DNA of 11,117 bases from Sulfurovum sp. (GCA_024763575.1 JANTFF010000006.1:1-11117); one strand, 5' to 3'. Shown: positions 1-7,464, counted from the first letter of the stretch. Numbers and translations are program-made. Notes: generated from the letters alone by a model not told the origin.

Positions 1-138
1 ATTTAGATGACGGTTTTTATTGACAATAATTATGGGTTGTTTCCCTTTTTTGTCTCCTAATAAAGGAGAGGTATCACATAACTCTTGACATCCATTAAAC
101 AGTAAAATAGAGATATATAGTAATATAAAATTTTTCAT
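1..138 (-). CDS. Partial lipoprotein of unknown function (N-terminal 46 residues only)
   Basis: This reading frame is open from an ATG at 136-138 to the left edge, so only the first 46 codons are visible. The start of the protein is a typical lipoprotein signal: M-K-N, a hydrophobic stretch at about residues 4-14, then a lipobox ending L-F-N-G-C with the lipidated cysteine at residue 17. Phe at -3 is slightly unusual. Gln at +2 gives no inner-membrane retention signal, so an outer-membrane location is expected. A second cysteine is at residue 21. The start lies 14 bases after the stop of the amidohydrolase, so it belongs to the same operon, but I see no clear Shine-Dalgarno. The visible mature part matches no family I recognise. 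Because a dipeptide epimerase lies two genes upstream, a peptidoglycan-peptide enzyme (for example NlpC/P60) is a guess, not a call. Confidence 0.75.
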   Translation of the reverse strand, partial: MKNFILLYISILLFNGCQELCDTSPLLGDKKGKQPIIIVNKNRHLN

Positions 139-152
139 ATAGATATTATATT

Positions 153-1370
153 TTAAATAGAATAACCATTAATAAATAGCATATCAACTTTTTGAGTATG
201 TAAAATAGTCTGTAAGGCTATATCATCTAATGAGTTTGGTCTATTCGGTAGATTAATTAATACTAAATCAGCATCTTTTCCCACTTTTATCTCTCCACTA
301 TTTAGTCCAAAAATTTTAGCAGGTTGTGAAGTTATACTTTTTATCAATAGTTTGGAGAGTTTATCTAATGGTGCTTGGTGGTGTAGCATTAAAGCAGAAC
401 GCAATTCATCAAAAATATTTAGTGAGTTATTTGAACTTAGTCCATCAGTTGCTACACTAAAAGGGATATCTAAGCTTTGAACTTTCTCAATAGGAAGTCG
501 CCCACAACCCAATAGACGATTAGAACGAGGGCAGTGTGCTATAGAGTGACCCTGACTAGCTATATATTCCAACTCCTCATCTGTAGCTTGAACAGCATGA
601 GTAAAATGTGTTGGAACTTCATCAAAACTTTCTATAAACTCTGAAATAGTAGTCACAGGTTTAGATGCATTAAAATATTTTTGGAAAAAGTCCAAAAACT
701 CTCCACTCTCATTTTCTAACCATTCTCTTTCTGATTGTGACTCCAAAAAGTGAGCTGATAGAGGTAAGTTCTCATTTTTGGCTATCTCTACGGCTCTTTT
801 TAGTACTACAGGATGCACAGAGTAGGGGGAGTGTATAGCAATAGCAGGTATTATACCTTTTTCTTTAGATTGTTTTGATGCTGTTAATCTCTCCAAAAAG
901 TCATTATATAGTGCATCTACATAAGCCATATTTGAGCCTATAAGTTCATTAAAAAATATAACTTTTTGAGGAGTTTTTTCACATACTTCTAATTCTGTCC
1001 CAAAGCTTGAGATTGCTCCAAATGTAGTAACACCTGATAAAAGCATCTCATTACAAGCTTTTAACATCATCTCATTATTACACTCTTGGAGTAAATCATC
1101 ACGATTTATAATTACTGAGTCTAGCCAAGGCATAAAATCACCATATTTTAGAGTAGTCTTATTGGCTGAAAACTCTAAATGTACATGGGTGTTTATAAAT
1201 CCAGGGTATAGTACAGAATTTTTATCTCCTTCAATAATCTCTGCATCAGGATATTCTATTTTTAGATTTTCTATACTATCTATGGCTTCTATTTTATCTG
1301 AAAAAGCTATGGCTATATTTTCTTGGAATATATCATCTATATAGATATAGTTTGGGTTTATTATTTTCAT
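153..1370 (-). CDS. Amidohydrolase, probable 6-aminodeoxyfutalosine deaminase (menaquinone biosynthesis)
   Basis: This is a 405-residue metal-dependent hydrolase of the cytosolic amidohydrolase superfamily (TrzN/MtaD/SsnA-like). A small N-terminal beta domain precedes a TIM barrel. The metal-site residues are visible: H62 and H64 in T-H-V-H-L-E-F, H207 in S-A-H-F-L-E with catalytic-type E210, H258 in F-T-H-A-V, the H-C-P-R-S-N motif at 279-284, and D309 in A-T-D-G. The C-terminus returns to the beta domain with the G-K-D-A-D-L-V motif at 364-370. Proteins of this type in Campylobacterota (Nitratiruptor Nis_0429 is the characterised case I recall) deaminate 6-aminodeoxyfutalosine to futalosine in the alternative menaquinone route. 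The exact substrate here is inferred; other nucleoside or guanine-type deaminases remain possible. A good GGAAG ribosome site sits 4 bases before the ATG. The gene starts 24 bases after the epimerase stop. No other mqn gene is in the window. Confidence 0.85.
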   Translation of the reverse strand: MKIINPNYIYIDDIFQENIAIAFSDKIEAIDSIENLKIEYPDAEIIEGDKNSVLYPGFINTHVHLEFSANKTTLKYGDFMPWLDSVIINRDDLLQECNNEMMLKACNEMLLSGVTTFGAISSFGTELEVCEKTPQKVIFFNELIGSNMAYVDALYNDFLERLTASKQSKEKGIIPAIAIHSPYSVHPVVLKRAVEIAKNENLPLSAHFLESQSEREWLENESGEFLDFFQKYFNASKPVTTISEFIESFDEVPTHFTHAVQATDEELEYIASQGHSIAHCPRSNRLLGCGRLPIEKVQSLDIPFSVATDGLSSNNSLNIFDELRSALMLHHQAPLDKLSKLLIKSITSQPAKIFGLNSGEIKVGKDADLVLINLPNRPNSLDDIALQTILHTQKVDMLFINGYSI

Positions 1371-1394
1371 TTTACTTCCAATTTTTTTAGAATT

Positions 1395-2468
1395 TTAGCA
1401 TATTTTTTCTATTCCAAGCCCATAACTATTACTCAATTTAATCTTACTCTCATTAAACTCTACTCCACCAACTACAGGATTAGAAGCCAAAAGATTAGCT
1501 CCATCTAAATCAAGCATAGTTATAATATTGCTCCTAGCAGATGCTACATGTACTCCAGCACCTACAGATATAGCTCCTTCTAACATACACCCAATCATAC
1601 ATTTGACATTATATAGGTTTGCAATATCTGCAATTTGTAAAGCATAAGATATACCACCACATTTAGCCAATTTTATATTAATGAGGTCACAAGCATCCAT
1701 CTCTAATAGTTCTATAGCTTGTTTGGCAGAAAATACAGACTCATCAGCGAGTAGGGGGGTTAGAGTTCTCTGTTTAATATATCTCATTCCTCTAAAATCA
1801 TTTGCTTTTACAGGTTGTTCTATAAGCTCTGTAACTACTCCTTGATTTTCTAGTTTAGTAAGCAATGTTACAGACTCTTTGGCACTCCATGCTTGATTGG
1901 CATCTATTCTTAGTTTTATATTTGGAAATATTTGAGCTATAGTTTTAATTCTATCATAATCTTTAGCTAAACTCTGACCTACTTTGATTTTTAAAATACC
2001 ATATCCTAACTCTATAGCATTTTGGCAATCTTCTATCATAGTCTCTATATCATTTAGACTAATAGTTATATCAGTTTCAAACTCTGTTTGACTTCCACCT
2101 AGATATTTATATAGAGGAGCTTTTAAAGATTGAGAACGCAAATCATATAGAGCCATCTGTAGAGCTGATTTGATGGTACTATTGTGAACCATAGCTTTAT
2201 CTATATCATTTAGAAGTGAATTAAAATCCTCTATTTCACGCCCTATTAATAGATTTTTAAATATATTATCTACTGCTCCTCTCATACTAACAAGAGTCTC
2301 TCCAGTTATTACTGCTGTGGAAGCTCCCTCTCCATAACCTATTAATCCATTGTCTGTATAAATACTTATTACTAAATCTTCCAAATGTGTTACTGTACGC
2401 AGGGCTGTTTTAAATGGTGTTTTGAGTGGTGCTTTGACTATTTGGGTTTGTATATCTGTTATTTTCAT
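1395..2468 (-). CDS. Dipeptide epimerase (L-Ala-D/L-Glu epimerase type, enolase superfamily)
   Basis: This 357-residue protein belongs to the mandelate racemase/muconate-lactonizing subgroup of the enolase superfamily. The capping domain covers roughly residues 1-125, and the barrel follows. The catalytic set is complete: the K-I-K motif at 160-162, the Mg ligands D189 (R-I-D-A-N), E217 (I-E-Q-P) and D242 (A-D-E-S), and the second acid/base lysine K266 (N-I-K-L-A-K). The D-L-D pair at 320-322 is the D-x-D signature that holds the dipeptide amino group in Ala-Glu epimerases. The family converts L-Ala-D-Glu from murein turnover to L-Ala-L-Glu so that ordinary peptidases can use it; other dipeptide specificities exist and cannot be told apart by eye. 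GGAG lies 7 bases before the ATG, and the gap from the DUF819 gene is 17 bases. The neighbouring membrane protein may supply or export the dipeptide (inference). Confidence 0.92.
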   Translation of the reverse strand: MKITDIQTQIVKAPLKTPFKTALRTVTHLEDLVISIYTDNGLIGYGEGASTAVITGETLVSMRGAVDNIFKNLLIGREIEDFNSLLNDIDKAMVHNSTIKSALQMALYDLRSQSLKAPLYKYLGGSQTEFETDITISLNDIETMIEDCQNAIELGYGILKIKVGQSLAKDYDRIKTIAQIFPNIKLRIDANQAWSAKESVTLLTKLENQGVVTELIEQPVKANDFRGMRYIKQRTLTPLLADESVFSAKQAIELLEMDACDLINIKLAKCGGISYALQIADIANLYNVKCMIGCMLEGAISVGAGVHVASARSNIITMLDLDGANLLASNPVVGGVEFNESKIKLSNSYGLGIEKIC

Positions 2469-2485
2469 TATATATCTCCAATTTA

Positions 2486-3646
2486 TTATATGGCAATTAC
2501 CATTAAAACTTTTGCAACTCCTAGCCCCATAAAAGTACCAACTATATACCCCATCATAGCCATTAAAACCCCAATAGGTATTAAAGCTTTATGATAAGCC
2601 CCTGCTAAAATAGGAGCAGATGCAACCCCTCCAATATTAGCCAAAGATGCAACACCTAATGAGAATAAATCTAACTTGAACAGTTTAGCAAAAACTATCA
2701 TAACAGTAGCATGAATTGCAATAATAAAAAATCCAGCCAAAATATAAGTAGGTGCTTGTGAGAGTTCAGCAAAATTTGCCCTAGAGGCAATAAGTGCTAC
2801 TATAAAATATAGCATAATATTAGCCAATGGTGAAGCTGAAGCTTGACGGCTAAGAGGTGTAACACCTGCTATTATCCCTATAATAGTAGCAAATATTACA
2901 ATCCAAGTATTTTTGGTCAAAAAATCTGTAGTAGGCATAAACAGAGCTATCTGCTGTGATACTACAGATACAACTAATGCTAGTCCCAACATCATAAATA
3001 AAGAAGCAAAGTCAATATCTCTTTTAGTATCTTCTATATTTAATGATGAACTTAGACTCTCTAGTATAGAACCATCAGCTTTTACCCAACTATTAAATTT
3101 AGTAGCAAAAGGGACTAAAGCCAAAAGTATCATAACCCATATAGCATAATCTATAGAGTCAATTAATAGTACATATCCCATATCACTATCAGGTAAGTTT
3201 AATGCCCCTTGTATAGCTACCATATTACCAGTTCCTCCCATCCATGAGCCACTCAATGCTCCAAATGCTTTCCATGCATTTGGTTCAAATAGATTATGAA
3301 ATATCATAAATGAGACTATAAAGCCTATAGAGATACTAAAAGATGCTATAAAAAATGTTAGTAATATCTTTTTACCAAGTTTAAGTATCTTTCGTATATC
3401 TGATTGTAATAACATCAAAAAAATCATAGCAGGTAGTAGATTGGATTTAAAAGCTTTATATGTATGATTTATCTCTTGAGTTTTACTCCAAACGCCTAAA
3501 CTAGATAGAGTCATAACTAAAAAATAGAGTATAACTATAGCAGGAAGATATTCAAAAAACTTTGCTTTGCTCTTATGCTCTACATAGACTAGTATAGAAG
3601 CAATAAAGAGTAAAATAGTTATATATGGGAATGCTGTTTGTATCAT
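2486..3646 (-). CDS. DUF819 family multi-spanning inner-membrane protein
   Basis: This is a 386-residue, strongly hydrophobic protein with about 10-11 membrane segments and a short polar loop at roughly residues 185-210. It fits the DUF819 family (YjcL-like). Two glycine-rich segments, G-S-W-M-G-G-T-G-N-M at 133-142 and A-N-I-G-G-V-A-S-A-P at 336-345, occupy similar places in the two halves, as expected for a carrier-like fold with an internal repeat. The biochemical role of the family is not established as far as I know. Its start overlaps the dusB stop by 4 bases (ATGA), and an AAGGA lies 11 bases upstream inside dusB. It is followed 17 bases later by the dipeptide epimerase, which makes a transporter for peptides or amino acids a reasonable but unproven guess. 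No N-terminal cleavable signal is evident; the first segment is probably a membrane anchor. Confidence 0.88.
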   Translation of the reverse strand: MIQTAFPYITILLFIASILVYVEHKSKAKFFEYLPAIVILYFLVMTLSSLGVWSKTQEINHTYKAFKSNLLPAMIFLMLLQSDIRKILKLGKKILLTFFIASFSISIGFIVSFMIFHNLFEPNAWKAFGALSGSWMGGTGNMVAIQGALNLPDSDMGYVLLIDSIDYAIWVMILLALVPFATKFNSWVKADGSILESLSSSLNIEDTKRDIDFASLFMMLGLALVVSVVSQQIALFMPTTDFLTKNTWIVIFATIIGIIAGVTPLSRQASASPLANIMLYFIVALIASRANFAELSQAPTYILAGFFIIAIHATVMIVFAKLFKLDLFSLGVASLANIGGVASAPILAGAYHKALIPIGVLMAMMGYIVGTFMGLGVAKVLMVIAI

Positions 3647-4608
3647 TGATTGATTAATCCTTGTGCAAAAAACTCTTCTATAATATCTCTCATCTCTTTG
3701 GTATCATTTACTCTATTGACTAAATTACGAAACTCTGAAGCACCAAGGTAGCCTATTTTGGAGTAGGTGTGTAGATGTTTTCGAAACATTACAGCTCCAT
3801 ACTCTCCATAATACTCTACCATTTGGTCAAAATGTTCTAATACTACCTCTTGGATTAGATGAGGGGTAACCTCACTATCTCCTGAGCCGAATATATGGTT
3901 TTTCATAAGTTTAAATATCCAAGGCTTTCCAACAGCTCCTCTTCCTACCATAATACCATCTGCACCTGTATAGTCTAGTACCCATTTGGCTTTTTGGGGA
4001 GTTGTTATATCACCATTGGCAATAACTGGTATAGATATAGACTCTTTTATCTCTTTGATAGCATCATAGTCAACAGGAGCTTTATATCGTCCACTTCTAG
4101 TTCTGCCATGAACTGCAATATAGTCTGCTCCACTATCTTCACAAAGTTTAGCTATCTCGATATGATTTTTCTCATTAAATCCCAAACGCATTTTGACAGA
4201 GGTAAATTTTTTATTGGAGTATTTTTTGATAGTTTTAATCGTTTCGGCCATTTTTGATAGGTCTGTTAGAAGTGAGCTTCCTTGTAGATTATTTACTACC
4301 TTTGGAGCAGGGCAACCACAATTTAGATCTATAATATCTATTCCATCTCTATCATTTATAAGTTCAACAGCTTTTTGTATTATTTTTTGGTCAGAACCTG
4401 CTATTTGGATACTATAAGGAGTCTCTAGTGGACTTTTTTCTAACATTTTGATAGTTCTATTGTTCTGAAAAGATAAGGCATTAGAGCTAATCATCTCACT
4501 AACTGTTAAATCAGCTCCAAATTTTTTGACAACGCTACGAAAAGGGAGGTCAGTAAACCCTGCCAAAGGGGCAAGGGCAAAAAGGGGTTTATTGAAATTA
4601 AGCGTCAT
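3643..4608 (-). CDS. dusB: tRNA-dihydrouridine synthase, DusB type
   Basis: This 321-residue FMN enzyme reduces specific uridines in the tRNA D-loop with NADPH. The barrel start A-P-L-A-G-F-T-D (12-19) binds FMN. The catalytic cysteine is C99 in N-C-G-C-P-A-P-K-V, and the following V-N-N-L-Q-G-S-S-L-L segment is typical of bacterial Dus. V-K-M-R-L-G (138-143), V-H-G-R-T-R (166-171), A-N-G-D-I (197-201) and M-V-G-R-G-A (220-225) follow in the usual order. The helical C-terminal domain contains R-K-H at 276-278. Full length is normal for DusB. The start overlaps the end of the upstream membrane-protein gene by 11 bases with no obvious Shine-Dalgarno, so translation is probably coupled. The gene shares a 4-base overlap with the DUF819 gene. 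DusB is the best subfamily by motif; the exact uridine modified is not shown by the sequence. Confidence 0.93.
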   Translation of the reverse strand: MTLNFNKPLFALAPLAGFTDLPFRSVVKKFGADLTVSEMISSNALSFQNNRTIKMLEKSPLETPYSIQIAGSDQKIIQKAVELINDRDGIDIIDLNCGCPAPKVVNNLQGSSLLTDLSKMAETIKTIKKYSNKKFTSVKMRLGFNEKNHIEIAKLCEDSGADYIAVHGRTRSGRYKAPVDYDAIKEIKESISIPVIANGDITTPQKAKWVLDYTGADGIMVGRGAVGKPWIFKLMKNHIFGSGDSEVTPHLIQEVVLEHFDQMVEYYGEYGAVMFRKHLHTYSKIGYLGASEFRNLVNRVNDTKEMRDIIEEFFAQGLINQ

Positions 4609-5641
4609 TACATATATGTTTGATATTTATAAGGTCTGTAATTTTGTATTTATTATGCTCTTTTTTGAGGTCATATAATGCTCTAAATCTAATAAACTCA
4701 TCAGCATCATGCTCTTGGAGGTATTCTCCTGCTTTATCAATCATCTCATATTCAAATAAAAGATATAGATATGCAATTTGAGCTTTGATATATTTACCGT
4801 CATATCCTCTAAAAAGTTTTAGGTTATCATCAGGCAATAGCTGTTTTTTGGTAATATTTGCAATAAATAAGAAATCACTACATTTTAATTCACTATTCAA
4901 GTCCACAATAAATTCATCTAATATAGTTACAGTTAGACCTAAATCATCTTCACGAGTAACACGATTTATAAGTATCATAAAACTTTCTCTATTAAAGATT
5001 TTGCTATATTTTATCGCTTTTGTAAATGTTGTTGTTTTTGCAAACTGTTTTAATGCTTTTTCGAAAATAGTATCACTATATTTATCTTTGGATTGTAGAA
5101 CCTCTTCAATAAAGTTCTCATCTTTTTTCAAACAGTTTATTTGATTTTTGATAACTAGAGGATTATTCTTGGATAAAATATGGGCTAATTTTTTATCTTT
5201 GAAATCAACACATTCACCTTTATCTATCTCATTAATAATATTTAAAGCACTTTGAAGTTTTTCTGATACTCCATCTACTGTACCTTTTACTTTTATATTG
5301 GATACTTGTAGTATATTAGCTGTCTCTTTTAGTTTAGGAAGATTAAATCTTTGTGGTTTAGGTTCGTTCAAAATAGACCAATATAGTGCATTATTTAGAC
5401 TATCACTATCACTCTCCCATTTCCTAAATTTGAAGAAATTCTTAGTCCCATAAAACATCATATGAACCAAAGAAGCTACCATCAAAATAAACATAGGAAT
5501 TGTAATCCATACTGCAATTGGTAAAAGTATTTGTATTCCCATTAAATTATAACTAAAATCACTTGGGTTAATAGTATAAACAAATATACCTACTGCTACC
5601 ATTAAAATTATTGATGCTAGTATATATAAACCTAAACGCAT
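4598..5641 (-). CDS. Conserved-position membrane protein of unknown function
   Basis: I do not recognise a named family. The 347-residue protein starts with two membrane helices, at about residues 4-24 and 38-66, separated by a short loop. This gives an N-in/C-in hairpin with a large (about 280-residue) C-terminal domain predicted in the cytoplasm, because the segment after helix 2 is basic (K-N-F-F-K-F-R-K-W). The soluble part is helix-rich and strongly charged, without enzyme motifs or cysteine pairs; its last 60 residues resemble repeated helical hairpins. A strong AGGAG precedes the ATG, 14 bases after the dksA stop. Its last codons overlap dusB by 11 bases. I recall a hypothetical protein gene at the same place between the dksA-like gene and the dihydrouridine synthase gene in Campylobacter jejuni, so the position is probably ancestral. 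Function cannot be assigned. Confidence 0.85.
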   Translation of the reverse strand: MRLGLYILASIILMVAVGIFVYTINPSDFSYNLMGIQILLPIAVWITIPMFILMVASLVHMMFYGTKNFFKFRKWESDSDSLNNALYWSILNEPKPQRFNLPKLKETANILQVSNIKVKGTVDGVSEKLQSALNIINEIDKGECVDFKDKKLAHILSKNNPLVIKNQINCLKKDENFIEEVLQSKDKYSDTIFEKALKQFAKTTTFTKAIKYSKIFNRESFMILINRVTREDDLGLTVTILDEFIVDLNSELKCSDFLFIANITKKQLLPDDNLKLFRGYDGKYIKAQIAYLYLLFEYEMIDKAGEYLQEHDADEFIRFRALYDLKKEHNKYKITDLINIKHICNDA

Positions 5642-5655
5642 AAACTCTCTCCTTA

Positions 5656-6012
5656 TTACTTATGTTCTTTTTCTATAACCTCTCTACATGTTATACAGTA
5701 TCGAGCAAATATTTTGACTTTGAGTCGTTCAATATTTATCTCTTCTTCACACATTTCACATATACCGTAGAGATTTTCACTAATTTTACCTAAAGCTAGT
5801 TCAATTTCTGCTAATTCGTTTGCTTGTTGAGTCAAAATAGCATTATCAACAGCTCTACCGAGTGAAGTTGAAGCAAAATCTGCTTCATCTCTTAAATCAT
5901 TACTATTTAGACCATTCATCTCTTCTGTCGTGATATTTAAATTCTTTTTTATCCTATCTCTTCTAGCTTCTAGTGCTGTTTTAAAAAATTTTATATCTTC
6001 TGTATTTAACAT
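5656..6012 (-). CDS. dksA: DksA/TraR-family RNA polymerase-binding regulator
   Basis: This 118-residue protein is shorter than E. coli DksA (151) but has the functional elements. A coiled-coil region carries the tip motif D-E-A-D-F-A at 42-47, matching the D-x-x-D-x-A signature whose two acids act in the RNA polymerase secondary channel. A C4 zinc finger follows (C85-x2-C88 and C106-x2-C109). DksA works with ppGpp to reset transcription, lowering stable-RNA promoters and raising amino-acid genes, so it is a stringent-response factor in the cytoplasm. The intact acid pair and all four zinc cysteines argue for a true DksA rather than a TraR-like decoy. The ribosome site GGAG is 7 bases from the ATG and the gap from rlmH is 14 bases. 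Its place in an operon with accD and ribosome/tRNA modification genes matches what I recall from Campylobacter jejuni. Confidence 0.92.
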   Translation of the reverse strand: MLNTEDIKFFKTALEARRDRIKKNLNITTEEMNGLNSNDLRDEADFASTSLGRAVDNAILTQQANELAEIELALGKISENLYGICEMCEEEINIERLKVKIFARYCITCREVIEKEHK

Positions 6013-6026
6013 AATATATCTCCTAA

Positions 6027-6488
6027 TTATTTATGATATGGGTGGTTATTTAAAATAGTTAAACCTCTAAATATTTGTTCCATTAAAACCACCTTTGTCA
6101 ACTTATGTGACATCGTAATTTTACCAAAAGATATGGTCTTATTACATTTATTCAAAAAACCTCTCTCAAAGCCGAAAGCTCCGCCAATGAAGAGGTTTAC
6201 AACTCCTCTATCTTTAAATAAATCTGAAAAGATATAACTATCTACCTCTTTACTACTAGGGTCAAGAGCAACATTATATCCATTTGATAAATATTTATTA
6301 AGTGCAATAGTATATGATTTCTGTGAAGCTTCTGTGGAAATTTCATGTGCTTTACTTATATCTTTTGTGAAGATTTCAAAAATCTCCACTTTTGCAAAAG
6401 GTTTAGATATTTTTTTATAATGCTCTATAAGTGGAGCATATAGATTGTCTTTTGACTTTTTATCTATTATATAAATATTAATCTTCAT
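6027..6488 (-). CDS. rlmH: 23S rRNA pseudouridine-1915 N3-methyltransferase RlmH
   Basis: This 153-residue protein is the usual size of the small SPOUT methyltransferase RlmH (formerly YbeA). The C-terminal trefoil-knot region has the cofactor-site glycines in F-I-G-G-A-F-G-F (100-107). The nearly invariant tail N-H-P-Y-H-K (148-153) closes the active site of the dimer. The enzyme uses S-adenosylmethionine to methylate N3 of pseudouridine 1915 in helix 69 of 23S rRNA, on assembled 70S ribosomes. Its start overlaps the accD stop by 11 bases and I see no convincing Shine-Dalgarno in the end of accD, so initiation is probably coupled to accD termination. The next gene, dksA, begins 14 bases after its stop. 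Identification is by family motifs and is firm. Confidence 0.95.
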   Translation of the reverse strand: MKINIYIIDKKSKDNLYAPLIEHYKKISKPFAKVEIFEIFTKDISKAHEISTEASQKSYTIALNKYLSNGYNVALDPSSKEVDSYIFSDLFKDRGVVNLFIGGAFGFERGFLNKCNKTISFGKITMSHKLTKVVLMEQIFRGLTILNNHPYHK

Positions 6489-7425
6489 TTAAGTTTATAG
6501 AGTTACTTTCAGGAGTATCTTCAGAGGTCTCTTCAGTAGTATCTTTAGTTACATCTTCTATCTGTTTTTTTACTATCTTAGGATTATCTTCTAAAAATAG
6601 TTTAAGTAGTCCAGAAACTGTATCTTTCATATCATTTCTATCAACAATCATATCTATAAGACCATGTTCTAATAGAAACTCTGAGCGTTGAAAACCTTCT
6701 GGTAAATCTACACCAACAGTCTGTTTGATAACTCTTTGTCCTGCAAATCCAACTAAAGCACCAGGTTCAGCTATAATAATATCACCAAGCATTGCAAATG
6801 AAGCACTTACTCCTCCCATAGTTGGGTCTGTAAGTATAGATATAAATGGTAAGCCTTCAAGATGTAAACGGTTAAGGGCAGCTGAAGTTTTACTCATCTG
6901 TAGTAAAGAGAATGTACTCTCTTGCATTCTTGCACCACCACTAGCAGAGATAATAATAAGTCCACATTTTTTTTCTATAGCACGGTTAACTGCACGAACT
7001 ATTTTTTCACCTTCAACAGAACCCAAACTACCACCCATAAAAGAGAAATCAAATATAATAAGTTCAGTCTCAATACCATTTATAGTACAACTACCGCCAA
7101 TAACAGCTGAAGTTTTTCCTGTTTTTGCTTTTGCCTCTTCTAATCGTTTTTTGTAACTTTTTTTATCTATAAATTTGAGAGGGTCAACAGGAGCTAACGA
7201 TGCATCATATTCTACAAAACTTCCCTTATCACAGAGAAACTCTTGTCGTTTGGTTGCATTAATTCTAAAATGATGGTTACATTTTGGACAGACATTACAT
7301 TTAGATTCGACCTCTTTATAATACATTAGAGCCAAACATTTAGGACATTTTATCCAATTACTCTGTTCATTTTCTGTACTATTTTTGTTACCTATCATAC
7401 TAGAAAAAAGGTTTGCAAAATTCAT
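6478..7425 (-). CDS. accD: Acetyl-CoA carboxylase carboxyltransferase subunit beta
   Basis: AccD pairs with AccA to transfer the carboxyl group from carboxybiotin to acetyl-CoA, giving malonyl-CoA for fatty-acid synthesis. The 315-residue protein has the N-terminal zinc ribbon with C27, C30, C46 and C49, the same numbering as E. coli, plus an extra C43. The crotonase-like carboxyltransferase core follows, with S-A-S-G-G-A-R-M-Q-E at 160-169 and the second oxyanion loop M-G-G-V-S-A-S-F at 203-210. The C-terminal tail from about residue 279 is low complexity, rich in Asp, Glu, Thr and Ser, and looks disordered. GGAG is 8 bases before the ATG. A candidate promoter lies about 31 bases upstream of the start. 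It is the first gene of the long operon and follows a 186-base spacer after gltD. Confidence 0.96.
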   Translation of the reverse strand: MNFANLFSSMIGNKNSTENEQSNWIKCPKCLALMYYKEVESKCNVCPKCNHHFRINATKRQEFLCDKGSFVEYDASLAPVDPLKFIDKKSYKKRLEEAKAKTGKTSAVIGGSCTINGIETELIIFDFSFMGGSLGSVEGEKIVRAVNRAIEKKCGLIIISASGGARMQESTFSLLQMSKTSAALNRLHLEGLPFISILTDPTMGGVSASFAMLGDIIIAEPGALVGFAGQRVIKQTVGVDLPEGFQRSEFLLEHGLIDMIVDRNDMKDTVSGLLKLFLEDNPKIVKKQIEDVTKDTTEETSEDTPESNSINLNED

Positions 7426-7455
7426 TTTTTATGCTCCATTTTTTTAATTGATGAA

Positions 7456-7464
7456 ATAATACCA
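7456..7464 (-). promoter_or_regulatory. Candidate extended -10 promoter for the accD operon
   Basis: On the minus strand this reads TGG followed by TATTAT, an extended -10 with five of six consensus bases. No good -35 is seen at the right spacing, which is common for sigma-70 promoters of Campylobacterota, where AT-rich periodicity upstream replaces it. Transcription would begin near 7449, giving a leader of about 24 bases with GGAG placed properly before the accD ATG. It would drive the whole nine-gene minus-strand group. This is a motif call only. Confidence 0.4.

Noticed and set aside
145..150. Perfect TATAAT (minus strand) just before the partial lipoprotein ATG
   Set aside because: It would start transcription at or next to the ATG, giving a leaderless mRNA, and such AT-rich matches are expected by chance in a 14-base operon gap. 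Not called as a promoter.
6500..6570. Apparent short tandem repeats in the end of accD
   Set aside because: The similarity comes from repeated Glu/Asp/Thr codons; no regular repeat unit is kept, so it is not a true tandem or CRISPR-like repeat.
6725..7156. 143-codon plus-strand reading frame inside accD (also a 119-codon one at 4785-5144)
   Set aside because: They lie wholly antisense to confidently identified or well-supported genes, have unlikely composition, and show no ribosome site; they are shadow frames.
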